Positions 1 to 8,281 of a stretch of 55,186 nucleotides of DNA are shown one piece after another. The DNA is taken from NCBI GenBank assembly GCA_045613125.1, contig JAZLAM010000025.1, positions 1-55,186 on the forward strand. Direction: 5' to 3'. The stretch is from JAFTYO01 sp045613125. Its GTDB lineage: Bacteria > Pseudomonadota > Alphaproteobacteria > RF32 > CAG-239. Made by a program: the position numbers and the translations under genes. Under the pieces are notes generated by a model. The model worked only from the letters and a program-made list of their open reading frames with translations. It was not told where the DNA came from and did not search any database. How positions within the stretch are numbered: the stretch's first letter is position 1; each line of letters begins with the position of its first letter.

Positions 1-148
1 AGAAGAAATGAGTGCAAAACCATATGTAGAATATGGCTTCGGAGTTGAAAAGAACTGGGCTGATAAATCCGGTTACGTTGAACTTACGCGTCGTGACGGA
101 GGTCGTGAGGGCTGGAATGTCAACCTCGGTTTAAAACTTGACTTCTAA
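1..148 (+). CDS. C-terminal end of an autotransporter-like outer-membrane beta-barrel protein (partial)
   Basis: The window opens inside a gene; the frame starting at base 2 is open and stops at TAA 146-148. The last 48 residues alternate polar and hydrophobic positions, carry two Tyr-Val/Tyr-Gly pairs and a Gly-Trp-Asn turn, and end in Leu-Asp-Phe. A terminal Phe after an amphipathic strand is the usual BAM recognition signal of outer-membrane barrels, and the spacing resembles the last strands of an autotransporter domain. The passenger lies outside the window, so its role is unknown. A strong terminator follows at once. Confidence 0.6.
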   Translation, partial: EEMSAKPYVEYGFGVEKNWADKSGYVELTRRDGGREGWNVNLGLKLDF

Positions 149-166
149 ACAAGAAGCTTTAAAAAA

Positions 167-199
167 AGAGACCTATGTAAACAACATAGGCCTCTTTTT
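167..199. terminator. Rho-independent terminator, probably bidirectional
   Basis: AGAGACCTATGT pairs with ACATAGGCCTCT across a short A-rich loop (one mismatch), with A-rich sequence on the left and a T run on the right. It lies between the stop of the plus-strand barrel gene and the stop of the minus-strand gene at 220, so it can serve both. Confidence 0.8.
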
Positions 200-219
200 A
201 GATTATAATACATAAAGCA

Positions 220-657
220 TTATTGGGAAATACGGGTACAACCTTTTGACCCGACAAAGGTCTCTGTCATGCGAATTGATCCATCACCAAACAGTGTAGT
301 ACATTGTTGCGATAAAGGAATATCAGATCGACATCTGTAACCATCCCAAACCTTTTGATTGGGACAAGCACACAAATTGATAAAAGAACTTTTGTTTTTT
401 GAAGAATTTCCTTTTGCTTGAGCAACACCTAATTGTGCTTGTTTCCATATACCACCCTGATTTTCACAAATGCTTATGATTTCTACTTTTTGACATGATA
501 CCCCATTCCAGTATGTTCCGTTACGACACTGTATTTCCGGTCTGTTTGAACCACATCTGATGCTATGACTTTGCCCATTTTTATCTAAATAAAAATTTAA
601 ACAAAGAGCCTTAGCAGAGAAGGGGATTAACATCAACAATAAAACTAATTTTTTCAT
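220..657 (-). CDS. Small secreted cysteine-rich protein
   Basis: This 145-residue protein starts with a clear signal peptide: two Lys, a Leu-rich core and an Ala-Lys-Ala-like cleavage area at about residues 1-18. The mature part has about ten cysteines in short Cys-x-Asn-Gly and Trp-x-Gly-x-x-Cys groups, suggesting disulfides in the periplasm or outside the cell. I do not recognise the family. Two more small Cys-rich secreted proteins in this window (850-1227 and 44879-45226) have the same architecture, but similarity beyond that is not evident by eye. It is divergent from 850-1227. Confidence 0.6.
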   Translation of the reverse strand: MKKLVLLLMLIPFSAKALCLNFYLDKNGQSHSIRCGSNRPEIQCRNGTYWNGVSCQKVEIISICENQGGIWKQAQLGVAQAKGNSSKNKSSFINLCACPNQKVWDGYRCRSDIPLSQQCTTLFGDGSIRMTETFVGSKGCTRISQ

Positions 658-849
658 TTTTCTTTCCTTTGATTTTGTTTATCTGATTTCAATATATATA
701 GGATAATAAAAAATATTACAATATTTGTTTAATGTCGCAATTATAAATAATAAAAAATATAAATATTTATTGATAATAAGTATGTTAAATAGTAAAATAG
801 AGAAAATTTGCTATAGAATATAATGGGAATGATTTTAAGGAGAAATGAT

Positions 850-1227
850 ATGAAATTTTTTTCTATTTTAATATGTTTTTTACTTGTTATATCGAGTTAT
901 GCTAATGCTAAAAGCAACAAGAGACATGATAAAAACTGCATAAAATATTGTGGTGAGGGCTATTTTTATGATAGGCCAGGTGATAAAAACGATGGTAAGG
1001 AACTGGTTTGTACAAAATATCCGTTAGACTGCAGATATGATTGTACTTATGGTTGGAATTTTAAATATTTGGTTCAAGAAACAAATTATACTTGTCAAGA
1101 AGCCCGCCAAAGTCTAGATTTTTCTAGGTCTTTGCCAAAAGAATATAATGAAGAGCCTTCAAGCCGTTCTATTGGTACATTATTTAATAAAAAAAATGAC
1201 GTTTCAGGTTTTATAGGCGCATTTTAA
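850..1227 (+). CDS. Small secreted cysteine-rich protein
   Basis: An upstream in-frame start at 823 exists, but the ATG at 850 is preferred: it has an AAGGAG at about 838-843 and it places a signal peptide (Lys-Phe-Phe, a long hydrophobic core, then Ala-Asn-Ala-Lys) exactly at the N-terminus. The protein is 125 residues. The mature region holds six or seven Cys, including a Cys-x3-Cys and a Cys-x3-Cys-Thr-Tyr-Gly segment. No known family is recognised. A periplasmic or secreted role is inferred from the signal peptide only. Confidence 0.6.
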   Translation: MKFFSILICFLLVISSYANAKSNKRHDKNCIKYCGEGYFYDRPGDKNDGKELVCTKYPLDCRYDCTYGWNFKYLVQETNYTCQEARQSLDFSRSLPKEYNEEPSSRSIGTLFNKKNDVSGFIGAF

Positions 1228-1245
1228 AAATTAATATTCATAAAA

Positions 1246-1264
1246 AAGCCCCTTAAAGGGGCTT
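1246..1264. terminator. Short perfect hairpin terminator
   Basis: AAGCCCCTT pairs with AAGGGGCTT and is preceded by an A run and followed by TTATCTTT. It ends the Cys-rich gene at 850-1227. Confidence 0.7.
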
Positions 1265-1370
1265 ATCTTTAGGTATTAAAAACTCTCCAATCATAGAAAT
1301 ATCAGCACAACGACACATCTTTGCCGGACTTTGGTGACGTGCAAGCTTAAAAACGGCTGAAAATAGACAT

Positions 1371-1396
1371 AAAAAAAGTCCTTCAAATAAGGACTT
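1371..1396 (-). terminator. Terminator of the tRNA-Ser transcript
   Basis: AAGTCCTT pairs with AAGGACTT around a 5-base loop. On the minus strand it is followed by a run of seven T, immediately downstream of tRNA-Ser. Confidence 0.75.
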
Positions 1397-1406
1397 AAAA
1401 TTTAAG

Positions 1407-1494
1407 TGGCGGAGCGTATAGGACTCGAACCTATGCATCGCTATTCACGATGACGGATTAGCAATCCGCTGCATTACCACTCTGCCAACGCTCC
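1407..1494 (-). tRNA. tRNA-Ser(GCT)
   Basis: On the minus strand the acceptor GGAGCGT pairs with ACGCTCC, followed by discriminator G and an encoded CCA. The anticodon loop is TTGCTAA (anticodon GCT, reading AGC/AGU), there is a long variable arm as in class II tRNAs, and the T-loop is GTTCGAGTCC. Length is 88 nt including CCA. Confidence 0.95.
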
Positions 1495-1569
1495 ATGGTA
1501 ACTGAGAAGTATATTTATATTATCTTTTAGTCTACGTCAATACATTTTTTTTATTTTTTGCATAATTAT

Positions 1570-2397
1570 TTATCTTTGCAGTTGATTTTTTGCCATTTCA
1601 TAAATTTTATATTTGTTTTGTTCCTCTTGATATAACGCTGATAGTGTCATTTTAATATCATTATCTAAAAATTCAATTCCTTGTTTAGCAATGTTTTCAG
1701 GTATTCCAAACTTTGCTTCCGCAACAGCACCGGCAATACAGGCGAGGGTATCACTATCTCCTCCTAATGAAACAGCATTACGGATTGCATCTTCATAAGA
1801 TTTAGCCTCCAACACACACACAATGGCCGGAGCAAATGTTTTTTTACAGCTAAAATAAAACTTATCCATTTTTTGCCGTTCTGTATCGACATCTGATACA
1901 AAATTATATCCATGATCTTCTCCGATTTTTATAATTTTATCGTTAGAACAACCGGATATGACAGAATGTATAATTTTTACATAAGCTATTACAGCATTAA
2001 TACTTTCATCGTGATTGTGTGTTATTGATGTAAATTCTACAGCTTTTTCAATAGCTTTTTGTGTGTTTTTTTCAAAAAATGCAATAGGGCTCACACGCAT
2101 TAAACATCCGTTTGTTTTAGCTTGGTATGGCTTTCTGTTATCACTGGACACCCAATTCATAAATCCTGGTGAAAAAGCCGAATGTCCGAAATGTGTCCGG
2201 TTTATATATTTATTAGCCCAAAATACTAGTTTTTCTTCAGGAGAGGTACCATTAATAATCCAATCAGCTGCGGCGCATGTTAAAATTGTATCATCTGTAA
2301 ATTGGCATGAATTGTCAAAGAGCTTAAATTCTTTGAATTTAATATTATTAAATTCAAATCTGGAACCTATGATATCACCCAATATAGCGCCATACAT
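1570..2397 (-). CDS. ADP-ribosylglycohydrolase family protein (DraG/ARH type)
   Basis: Members of this family remove ADP-ribose from proteins or small molecules with two Mg2+ ions. The N-terminus has GAILGDIIGSRFEF and then FTDDT, and the C-terminal third has GGDSDTLACIAGAVAEA; the Asp/Thr residues in FTDDT and GGDSDT are the metal ligands of the fold. The ATG at 2397 is preferred over a TTG at 2415 because GGGAGA lies about ten bases before it and the conserved block starts right there. The protein is 275 residues. No ADP-ribosyltransferase is encoded nearby, so the substrate is unknown. It lies downstream of yejF on the same strand. Confidence 0.85.
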   Translation of the reverse strand: MYGAILGDIIGSRFEFNNIKFKEFKLFDNSCQFTDDTILTCAAADWIINGTSPEEKLVFWANKYINRTHFGHSAFSPGFMNWVSSDNRKPYQAKTNGCLMRVSPIAFFEKNTQKAIEKAVEFTSITHNHDESINAVIAYVKIIHSVISGCSNDKIIKIGEDHGYNFVSDVDTERQKMDKFYFSCKKTFAPAIVCVLEAKSYEDAIRNAVSLGGDSDTLACIAGAVAEAKFGIPENIAKQGIEFLDNDIKMTLSALYQEEQNKYKIYEMAKNQLQR

Positions 2398-2568
2398 TGT
2401 AAAGAAATCTCCCAAAAGTTTATGTTAAACATAATTAACATGATATGTTTTATTTTTCAATAAAAATGATTTTTCATAAATAAAGGGGAGCTATATATAA
2501 ATATTATACCATTTGTCGCATAATGTATATTATGTATCGAACATCGCGTTTCACAAAAGGTGGGGTAT

Positions 2569-4143
2569 TTATATTAATGAAGCTCTTATCAAGTCTTTTG
2601 TATATTTGTTTTTAGGATTTGATAAAATATTTGAGCTTTTTCCTATTTCTATGATTTCACCATCTTTCATTACGGCTATTCTGTCTGAAATTGATTTGAT
2701 AGCTCTCATATCATGTGATATAAAAATATAAGTCATTTCATATTTTTTTTGTAGCTCTTTTAGAAGCTCAACAATCTGAGCCTGAACAGTAATATCAAGA
2801 GCTGATGTCGGCTCATCTAAAACTACAATCTCAGGCTTTAATATTAAAGCCCTGGCTATAGCAATTCTCTGTCTTTGTCCACCTGAAAATTCATGAGGAT
2901 ATTTATACAGATCATTTTTCTTTAATCCAACATCATTTAGAATGGTTATAACTTGCTTTTCATAATCATCTTGACTTAAATTAGGGAAATGCACTTTTAG
3001 ACCTTCTGAAACAATTTGGAATATATTTAAACGCGGATTTAACGAATTATATGGATCTTGAAAAACTATTTGAATTGTTTTCCTAAATTCTTTTTCTGAT
3101 AGTTCTTTGTTTATACTTATTTTTCCACTATATTTAATTAGACGAGCGAAACACATTCCTAATGTTGTTTTTCCTGAACCGCTTTCTCCAACAATTCCTA
3201 ATGTTTCACCTTTATACAAACTAAAAGACACGTTGTTAAGAGCTTTTAATATTTGTATACTTTTTCCAAATAAGCTCTTCTTTATTGTATATTCAACTGT
3301 AATATTTTTTATTTCAGATATTAAACTATTTTTAATTTTATCATTTTGTTTCAAAGACAAAGAAGATGAAATTAATTTTTTTGTATAAGTATGTTGTGGC
3401 GTATTGAATATACATTCTGTCTTATTTTCTTCTACTACTTTTCCTTGATGCATAACAACAATTCTATCAGCAATCTTTCTGACTAATTGTAAATCATGAC
3501 TTATAAATATAACAGACATTTCAAAGCGTTTTTTTAAATCAAGCAATAAATTAATTATCTGTTCTTGAACTGTTACATCAAGCGCTGTGGTTGGCTCATC
3601 TGCAATTAATACCTTAGGATTGTTGGCTATAGCCATAGCAATCATAACTCTTTGTCTTTGTCCTCCGGAAAGTTCAAAAGGATATGCATTATAACGATTT
3701 TGGGCATCTTTAATGCCAACAATATCTAATAATTCTAAAGTTTTTTCTTTTGCATATCTAATAGTTGTTTTTTGATGTAAAAGAATATTTTCGGCAATCT
3801 GATCACCTATTTTATGCAATGGGTTTAATGATGACATAGGTTCTTGAAAAATAAAACCTATCTTCCCTCCTCTAATCTCATTTAACAACTCATTGTTAGC
3901 CCCTATTAATTCTTGTTGCTCAAATTTAATAGACGATTTATTAGAATAACCTATTTTATTACTGGGTAATAACGAAAGAACTGATAAAGCTGTTACAGAT
4001 TTTCCTGAACCACTTTCTCCGACAATTCCTAAAATTTCTCCTTTATACAAATCAATATTTACATTTTTTAATGCATGGAAAACTTCCTGATTGTTAGATT
4101 TAAATGATATAGATAACTTTTTGATTTCGATTATTTTTTTCAT
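2569..4143 (-). CDS. yejF: Oligopeptide ABC transporter, duplicated ATPase subunit (YejF-like)
   Basis: The 524 residues hold two full ABC ATPase modules in tandem. Module 1 has the Walker A GESGSGKS at about 42-49, signature LSGGQRQR and Walker B IADEP. Module 2 has GESGSGKT at about 315, signature FSGGQRQR and VLDEP. Each module ends with the extension typical of Opp/Dpp ATPases. A fused double ATPase of this length is the hallmark of YejF, which powers the YejABEF peptide importer. Its ATG overlaps the TGA of yejE (ATGA), so the two are translationally coupled. Confidence 0.9.
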   Translation of the reverse strand: MKKIIEIKKLSISFKSNNQEVFHALKNVNIDLYKGEILGIVGESGSGKSVTALSVLSLLPSNKIGYSNKSSIKFEQQELIGANNELLNEIRGGKIGFIFQEPMSSLNPLHKIGDQIAENILLHQKTTIRYAKEKTLELLDIVGIKDAQNRYNAYPFELSGGQRQRVMIAMAIANNPKVLIADEPTTALDVTVQEQIINLLLDLKKRFEMSVIFISHDLQLVRKIADRIVVMHQGKVVEENKTECIFNTPQHTYTKKLISSSLSLKQNDKIKNSLISEIKNITVEYTIKKSLFGKSIQILKALNNVSFSLYKGETLGIVGESGSGKTTLGMCFARLIKYSGKISINKELSEKEFRKTIQIVFQDPYNSLNPRLNIFQIVSEGLKVHFPNLSQDDYEKQVITILNDVGLKKNDLYKYPHEFSGGQRQRIAIARALILKPEIVVLDEPTSALDITVQAQIVELLKELQKKYEMTYIFISHDMRAIKSISDRIAVMKDGEIIEIGKSSNILSNPKNKYTKDLIRASLI

Positions 4144-5156
4144 TTTATCTTCCTCGTGTCAAAAGCATCTCTGACGCCTTCCCCAATAAAAATAAGCATA
4201 CTTAATAATCCGGATAAAACAACAAAGATTGTAACACCAATCCAAGGTGCCTGTAAATTATCTTTTCCTTGACGAACCAAATCACCCAAAGACGGATAAT
4301 CGGCAGATAACCCTAATCCTAAAAAATCAAGTGAAGTTAAAGCTACAATAGATTCTGATAAGATAAACGGAATAAATGTAACACTCGTAACTAAAGCATT
4401 TGGCATAATATGTTTGAAAATTATTCTAAAATCACTTACTCCCAAAGCTTTTGCAGCTTTTACATATTCAAAATTACGAGTTCTTAAAAATTCTGCTCTT
4501 ACCATTGAAGTTAAAGATGTCCAAGAAAAAAGCATTAAAATTAGTAATATAGTCCAAAAAGTAGGAATAAAAAGACTTGCTATGATAATTAAAATAAACA
4601 GTTGCGGTAAAGATTCCCAAATTTCGATGAAACGTTGCATTATAATATCAGTTTTACCTCCGAAGTATCCTTGAATAGCACCAGCAAAAAAACCTATTAT
4701 TGAAGAAAAAAATGTTAAAATGAATGCAAATATAACTGATAATCTGATACCATATAAAACTCTGGCAACAATATCTCTTCCCTCATCATCTGTTCCCAAC
4801 CAATGAATTTTATCAGGAGATGAAGGTGCCGGCATATCTATCTCATAATCTACTGTATTATATGAAAATGGGATAAGAGGCATAATCATCCAACCATTAT
4901 CTTTTATATTTGATACAATTATCGGATCTTTATAATCAGCCGGTGTAGGAAAATCTCCTCCAAAAAACTCATCTGTATAATCTCTAAATATAGGAAAATA
5001 AACTTCCCCCTTATATTGTATAATAAGCGGTTTATCGTTGGCTAGAAACTCTGAAAAAAGAGATAGCATAAAAATACACATAAACAATAAAAAAGCCCAA
5101 AAAGCTCTTTTATTTTTTTTAAATGCTTTTATTCTTGTTTTCCATACGGGACTCAT
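4140..5156 (-). CDS. yejE: Oligopeptide ABC transporter permease (YejE-like)
   Basis: This inner-membrane permease has a short cytoplasmic N-terminus with several Lys, one TM segment at about 17-35 and a long periplasmic stretch to about 120, then a five-helix BPD_transp_1 domain. The coupling-helix motif, EYVKAAKALGVSD followed by IFKHIMPNAL, is conserved. The long periplasmic loop with FPTP and the WLGTDDEGRD motif are typical of YejE. AGGGGA sits seven to eight bases before the ATG. The usual partners yejA (binding protein) and yejB (first permease) are not upstream; sua5 is there instead. Confidence 0.9.
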   Translation of the reverse strand: MSPVWKTRIKAFKKNKRAFWAFLLFMCIFMLSLFSEFLANDKPLIIQYKGEVYFPIFRDYTDEFFGGDFPTPADYKDPIIVSNIKDNGWMIMPLIPFSYNTVDYEIDMPAPSSPDKIHWLGTDDEGRDIVARVLYGIRLSVIFAFILTFFSSIIGFFAGAIQGYFGGKTDIIMQRFIEIWESLPQLFILIIIASLFIPTFWTILLILMLFSWTSLTSMVRAEFLRTRNFEYVKAAKALGVSDFRIIFKHIMPNALVTSVTFIPFILSESIVALTSLDFLGLGLSADYPSLGDLVRQGKDNLQAPWIGVTIFVVLSGLLSMLIFIGEGVRDAFDTRKIK

Positions 5157-5200
5157 AATTTCCCCTTTATGTGTTTTTTATTATTGATACTAATATCTGT

Positions 5201-5228
5201 ATTATAAAAAAACAGATAACTATAACAA
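5201..5228 (-). promoter_or_regulatory. Candidate sigma70 promoter for yejEF
   Basis: On the minus strand TTGTTA (5228-5223) and TATAAT (5206-5201) are 16 bases apart. The -10 ends about 45 bases before the yejE ATG. This suggests that yejEF has its own promoter rather than depending on read-through from sua5. Confidence 0.5.
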
Positions 5229-5265
5229 GTTTTATTATAGCCTATCCACATAAACAATATAATGA

Positions 5266-6213
5266 TTATTTTTTATATGAAGCTCTTTTTATTCTATCAT
5301 TTATTGCTAATCCTATTCCGGTTTTCGGTATTGGAGAAATAGCAATTTTAGTATACTTATCTTGATTATCTGCAATTCTCATATATGCAAATAAATTTGC
5401 TGCAGCTTCACACAAATCAGCATTAGGGCTTAAATTTATATCAGCATTTTTAATATCACCAAAACCGATTAGAAATTCATCGCTTTCCTTGGTAACTGCA
5501 TTTATTCTGAATTCATGGTTGGGGGCATAATGTTTAAGCATTTGTCCCGGAGAAGAAGGTAAATCAGGATTTCCATGGGAAATAAGAACTTTTTGCCCTA
5601 AAAAATCTTCTATATTCTCTTTTGATATTCCCCCTGCTCTCAACATTACAACATCTTTCCCTGTTAAATCAACAATAGTAGATTCCACACCAACTTTACA
5701 TTGACCACCATCTAAAATCATATCTACTTTATTATCTAAACTTTCAAATACATGTTGAGCAGTTGTCGGACTAATAGTTTGAGATTTATTTGCTGATGGA
5801 GCAACAATTGGAACACCGCTTGTTTTAATTAAATCTAAAGCAATTTTATGATTAGGCATACGGACTGTAATTGTTTTTAATCCTGCGCAAGCTAAATCTA
5901 GTGCCGGATTGTTATCTATCCTTTGTAATACAAAAGTAAGAGGTCCGGGCCAGAATTGTTTTGCTAAAGCAAAAACTCTTTCATCAGTTAATGCATATTC
6001 TTTCAAAAAATCAATTTCTGCTATATGAGAAATAAGCGGGTTAAAAGAAGGTCTGCCTTTTGCCTCAAAAATAGAGGCGACAGCTTTAGCATTATATACA
6101 TTTGCACCCAGTCCATAAACTGTTTCTGTCGGAAAAGCAACCAAACCACCATTCAAAATTATTTGTGCGGCTTTTCTGATGTTATCAGGATTATTTTTAT
6201 AAATATTACTCAT
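5266..6213 (-). CDS. tsaC: L-threonylcarbamoyladenylate synthase, two-domain Sua5/TsaC2 type
   Basis: The enzyme makes threonylcarbamoyl-AMP from Thr, bicarbonate and ATP for the t6A37 modification of ANN-decoding tRNAs. The N-terminal YrdC domain has FPTETVYGLGAN and KGRPSFNPL (the usual KxRP), and the domain ends with the STIVDL block. The SPGQMLKHYAP linker motif leads into a C-terminal Sua5 domain to residue 315, so this is the long form. The start lies three bases after the stop of the SUKH-like gene and no strong Shine-Dalgarno is visible, which suggests coupled translation. Confidence 0.92.
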   Translation of the reverse strand: MSNIYKNNPDNIRKAAQIILNGGLVAFPTETVYGLGANVYNAKAVASIFEAKGRPSFNPLISHIAEIDFLKEYALTDERVFALAKQFWPGPLTFVLQRIDNNPALDLACAGLKTITVRMPNHKIALDLIKTSGVPIVAPSANKSQTISPTTAQHVFESLDNKVDMILDGGQCKVGVESTIVDLTGKDVVMLRAGGISKENIEDFLGQKVLISHGNPDLPSSPGQMLKHYAPNHEFRINAVTKESDEFLIGFGDIKNADINLSPNADLCEAAANLFAYMRIADNQDKYTKIAISPIPKTGIGLAINDRIKRASYKK

Positions 6214-6216
6214 TGT

Positions 6217-6627
6217 CTATAAATGTAAAATACTATTAATAGCATAAGCTAATTCATTGTTCAAAAAATGATCTATCACAACCATATCATGTTTGTCAAT
6301 AAGCTTATATTTATCTTCTGTTCCGTCATATATCAAAAACACTTCATCATCATAACCTAAAATTGTAACATCTTTAGAAGCATTTAATCGGACATTAAAA
6401 TCAACAATATTTAAGCTTTTATCATCTAGAGGAGCTATTCCTAAAATAGCACTATCAGAAGCTTTTATGCCGTTAAAGTATTTCAGAAACTCAATAAATG
6501 CTACAGGTAAAAAAGGACATCCTTGCCTTACAAGTTCCCTTTGGGTTTTAATAATATCAGTAACTTGTAAAGGCTTTTCTTTATGATAAAAATTACTTTT
6601 TTTAATATAATTTATTAATTCAATCAT
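6217..6627 (-). CDS. SUKH (SMI1/KNR4/YrhA)-like protein, possible immunity protein
   Basis: The 136 residues carry a pattern like SMI1/KNR4 proteins: LPVAFIEFLKYFNGI near 42-56, then ILGIAPL, a Tyr-Asp-Gly segment with KYKLIDKHD, and a Phe-Leu-Asn-Asn-Glu-Leu block near the end. Many SUKH proteins neutralise nuclease toxins; others have housekeeping roles. It starts two bases after the HNH-like gene and ends three bases before sua5, so the three form one operon. The family call rests on a motif read by eye and is moderate; the immunity role is inferred from the neighbour. Confidence 0.5.
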   Translation of the reverse strand: MIELINYIKKSNFYHKEKPLQVTDIIKTQRELVRQGCPFLPVAFIEFLKYFNGIKASDSAILGIAPLDDKSLNIVDFNVRLNASKDVTILGYDDEVFLIYDGTEDKYKLIDKHDMVVIDHFLNNELAYAINSILHL

Positions 6628-6629
6628 TT

Positions 6630-8141
6630 TTAACTTCTACCTTTGGTTGATTTTGAAATGGAAAAACCACAGTTTTTTATCAATTTCAACGCCTTATGAG
6701 TTGAAGGTTTCTTAGTCTGTTTCTTTTGGGTTGAGCACTTAACGCGAATTGATTTTGCAATATCTTTAGCGTCAAAATCTTTAACCGAGCGTCTATCCAA
6801 ATTATATTCATCTCGATTTTCGTTTAATTCACGTAAACATTCCTCATAAGATACTATATATTTAGCATCATCATCAGCTTTTCTTGATAAATCTTCATCA
6901 TGCGTCCAATTTACAGATAACTGCGTGTCCGGAGTAAACCCTGCCATAAAACTTAAACATTCATCAACAAATTCCATACGACAATGGTATGCTTCCTTAT
7001 CTTTTTGTACCAGCAATTGATCATAACCATGCAACACTTTTTGATGAATATTGCTTTCAACTAATACAAAATTGTTTTTATAATTTACTTGCGCCAATAA
7101 AGGTAACTTACCACTTTCACTGACTGCAATTTTATGATGAACTTCAAATGTGGGAAAATCGGTAGATGATAAAATTTCCATATTTTCATCTCTAGCTATA
7201 ATTAAATGACCTTTATCTTGTTTAAATAAGTCATTCATCAACGTCTGAGGGATTTTATCTCCAACATTAAAATCATCAACCGGTATTTTAGCAGACCTTA
7301 AGTCACTTAATGTTTTTTCAGTAAAGTAAGTCTCTGTAATGGTAAGATGATATGTATCTGTTATTCCATATGTTTTCATCGCATTCAGAAGCGAATGTAT
7401 GTATCTGTGATCGTGTCCTTGATGATTTAAAATATCAAAAATAGCATCACTTTTTTCATTTACCAAACTTTTTACAAAAGCATTACGCTCACTATCTCTG
7501 TTAGAGAATGACACTTTATACTCATTATCCTTTTGAAAAGCTTTGAATATGACATCAGAAAAATCTTTTACACTCATGATTTTTAAAATATCAGGATTTA
7601 TCATATTATCCGATAAATACTGTTTTATATTTGGTTCAATTTTTCTGAAATTTGCAAACTGACGAAAAATTTTCCACATAGGAGCTTTTTCTAATTTATA
7701 AGCAGTTGCGTCACATTTTTCACTTAAAGGTTTATTTATCATATCTTTATAAAAAGTACTCAACTGGTGTGAGGGTCGCAAATCTACAGAACCATAAAAA
7801 TCCATTCTTATAACGTGACGTTCATCAGAGCTTAACGGATATCTGAGCATTTCCTCCATTGTTAAACCGGTATATAAATTTATGGTTTCCAATTTATACT
7901 CAGACTTCGCTATCAATCTTTTTTCATCTTTAGGTAAACCGACCGGATTTGTTTCAGCCAAGTTTTTAAGTACTTGATATGCTTTTATTTGATCCGATAA
8001 AGACAAAGAATTAAAAACATCTAAAAAATCATCATCATTAGATATAACTTCATAAAAAGGCTCTCCTTCAAACTCATTACGAGTTACTTCAGGTTCCTCA
8101 ATGTTATGTTTTCGTGCATATTTAGAGCCTTTTGAAGCCAT
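6630..8141 (-). CDS. Unknown protein with an HNH-like nuclease motif
   Basis: This 503-residue protein has no signal peptide or TM segment. Residues 332-372 read FEVHHKIAV, then NYKNNFVLVE, then a His at 366 and LHG at 370-372. The His-His, Asn-x2-Asn and downstream His order matches the beta-beta-alpha metal site of HNH nucleases, where one His of the pair is the general base. The first 330 residues are acidic to neutral and unrecognised. The last 50 are Lys-rich (KKQTKKPSTHK) and could bind nucleic acid. AGAGGA precedes the ATG. It heads the operon with the SUKH-like gene and sua5. A toxin, a restriction-like enzyme or a degenerate HNH fold are all possible. Confidence 0.5.
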   Translation of the reverse strand: MASKGSKYARKHNIEEPEVTRNEFEGEPFYEVISNDDDFLDVFNSLSLSDQIKAYQVLKNLAETNPVGLPKDEKRLIAKSEYKLETINLYTGLTMEEMLRYPLSSDERHVIRMDFYGSVDLRPSHQLSTFYKDMINKPLSEKCDATAYKLEKAPMWKIFRQFANFRKIEPNIKQYLSDNMINPDILKIMSVKDFSDVIFKAFQKDNEYKVSFSNRDSERNAFVKSLVNEKSDAIFDILNHQGHDHRYIHSLLNAMKTYGITDTYHLTITETYFTEKTLSDLRSAKIPVDDFNVGDKIPQTLMNDLFKQDKGHLIIARDENMEILSSTDFPTFEVHHKIAVSESGKLPLLAQVNYKNNFVLVESNIHQKVLHGYDQLLVQKDKEAYHCRMEFVDECLSFMAGFTPDTQLSVNWTHDEDLSRKADDDAKYIVSYEECLRELNENRDEYNLDRRSVKDFDAKDIAKSIRVKCSTQKKQTKKPSTHKALKLIKNCGFSISKSTKGRS

Positions 8142-8281
8142 TTCATTCCTCTTTCTTTCAATTTGTCTAAAATATAAAATAAAAAAAACGATTTGTCTAG
8201 TTAAATTTACAAAAAAATTAGCACTTTATTATTAAATTATATCTACTATGTAAGAGAGTGTAATTTTCAAGGAGATTTTTG

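Noticed and set aside
1253..1438. A 61-codon minus-strand reading frame
   Set aside because: It overlaps the 3' part of tRNA-Ser and two terminators and has no ribosome-binding site.
2519..2534. Palindrome CATAAT-GTAT-ATTATG between two minus-strand genes
   Set aside because: Short and AT-only; likely chance in DNA of this composition.
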